Assembly (NCBI RefSeq): GCF_042652785.1
Contig: NZ_JBHSHD010000005.1
Location: 186,001-250,000, forward strand
Length of the DNA: 64,000 bases
From: Dokdonella_A ginsengisoli
GTDB taxonomy: Bacteria; Pseudomonadota; Gammaproteobacteria; Xanthomonadales; Rhodanobacteraceae
Reading direction: 5' to 3'
A model generated the notes under the pieces. That model saw only the letters and a program-made list of their open reading frames with translations, ran no database searches and was not told where the DNA came from. The position numbers and the translations under genes are program-made. Positions 63,447-64,000 of the stretch are shown piece after piece (position 1 is the stretch's first letter; each line of letters starts with the position of its first letter).

Positions 63447-64000
63447 GCAACGACGAACCGACCGCGCTGCCGCATGCGTCGCGCGATCTGGTGCCCGAGC
63501 GCGGCACGCAGATCTCGCTCGTGCTCGGCTCCGGCGGCGCGCGCGGCTACGCGCACATCGGCGTGATCGAGGAACTGGAAGCGCGCGGCTACTCGATCCG
63601 CTCGATCGCGGGCAGTTCGATGGGCGCCCTGGTCGGCGGCATCTACGCGGCCGGAAAGCTGGAGAGCTACGCGGACTGGGTGCGGCCGCTGCAGCGCCTG
63701 GACGTGCTGCGCCTGCTCGACTGGACCTTCACCGGCGGCGGCTTCATCAAGGGCGACCGCATCATCGGCGTGCTGCGCGACCTCGTCGGCGACACGGACA
63801 TCGAGGAACTGCCGATCCCGTACACGGCCGTCGCGGTCGATCTCGACCAGCAGCGCGAGGTGTGGTTCTCCAAGGGCCCGCTGTTCGACGCGATCCGCGC
63901 CTCGATCGCGATTCCGACGCTGATCCGCCCGCACCATTACCAGGGCCGGCTGCTCGTCGACGGCGGGCTGCTCAATCCGCTGCCGGTCTCGCCGACCCTG
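63443..64000 (+). CDS. Patatin-like phospholipase, C-terminus cut by window edge
   Basis: The first 186 residues of a patatin (RssA-type) hydrolase, beginning at an ATG that overlaps the WYL stop. Visible are the oxyanion loop GSGGARGYAHIGV, the nucleophile Ser in AGSSMGALVGG, and VDGGLLNPLPV with the catalytic Asp near the right edge. The rest lies outside the window. It is probably translated with the WYL regulator, so that regulator may control it. Confidence 0.9.
   Translation, partial: MSNDEPTALPHASRDLVPERGTQISLVLGSGGARGYAHIGVIEELEARGYSIRSIAGSSMGALVGGIYAAGKLESYADWVRPLQRLDVLRLLDWTFTGGGFIKGDRIIGVLRDLVGDTDIEELPIPYTAVAVDLDQQREVWFSKGPLFDAIRASIAIPTLIRPHHYQGRLLVDGGLLNPLPVSPTL

Overview
The window is very GC-rich chromosomal DNA from a gammaproteobacterium, most likely of the Xanthomonadales (Lysobacteraceae/Rhodanobacteraceae group). 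The evidence is an atp operon in the gammaproteobacterial order near glmU, an algZ-algR pair next to hemC, many secreted peptidases and esterases, and several families of small palindromic repeats between genes. No tRNA, rRNA, CRISPR array, prophage or insertion sequence was seen. The genus call is an inference.

Left part (1-18.5 kb): the 3'-truncated glmU lies at the left edge on the minus strand. The atp operon is also on the minus strand (atpI-B-E-F-H-A-G-x-D-C, 17.6 to 9.6 kb) and carries an extra gene x, for a secreted NTF2-like protein, between atpG and atpD. Between atpC and glmU sits an accessory block: a beta-helix secreted protein, a coupled pair of a putative zinc metallopeptidase and a small exported protein, asnB, and a TPR-sulfotransferase. 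Nearly every large gap inside the atp operon holds a palindromic element. A phasin gene with a strong terminator and queD follow.

Middle (19-40.6 kb): after an approximately 79-bp tandem repeat comes a co-directional plus-strand block. It holds a TldD-like metallopeptidase with a Tat signal, two tandem PmbA/TldE-like partners, an exported DUF4159 protein, MoxR, a DUF58 protein, a BatA-type membrane protein, a DUF4175-like membrane protein and a last membrane protein. The genes from DUF58 on overlap by 4 bp. This block is the best candidate for an incompletely described system: an exported TldD/E complex encoded with a MoxR-type chaperone/ATPase module. A DUF885 peptidase, a GT39-like glycosyltransferase, a PQQ-type propeller protein, a LysR regulator, a small protein, an EamA transporter and a gamma-carbonic-anhydrase-like protein follow.

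Right part (40.6-64 kb): small secreted or lipid-anchored proteins, dinB, a DUF1801 protein, a periplasmic peroxiredoxin, a hypoxanthine-DNA-glycosylase-like protein, a GNAT, an S9 peptidase, and a malectin-containing esterase whose C-terminal FxDGF tail is shared with the beta-helix protein. Next come a carboxylesterase, algZ-algR-hemC, a DUF481 outer-membrane protein, a probable quinone-linked sulfite dehydrogenase soeABC (its soeB carries an in-frame repeat insertion), a 3-methyladenine glycosylase, a WYL regulator and a truncated patatin-like phospholipase at the right edge.
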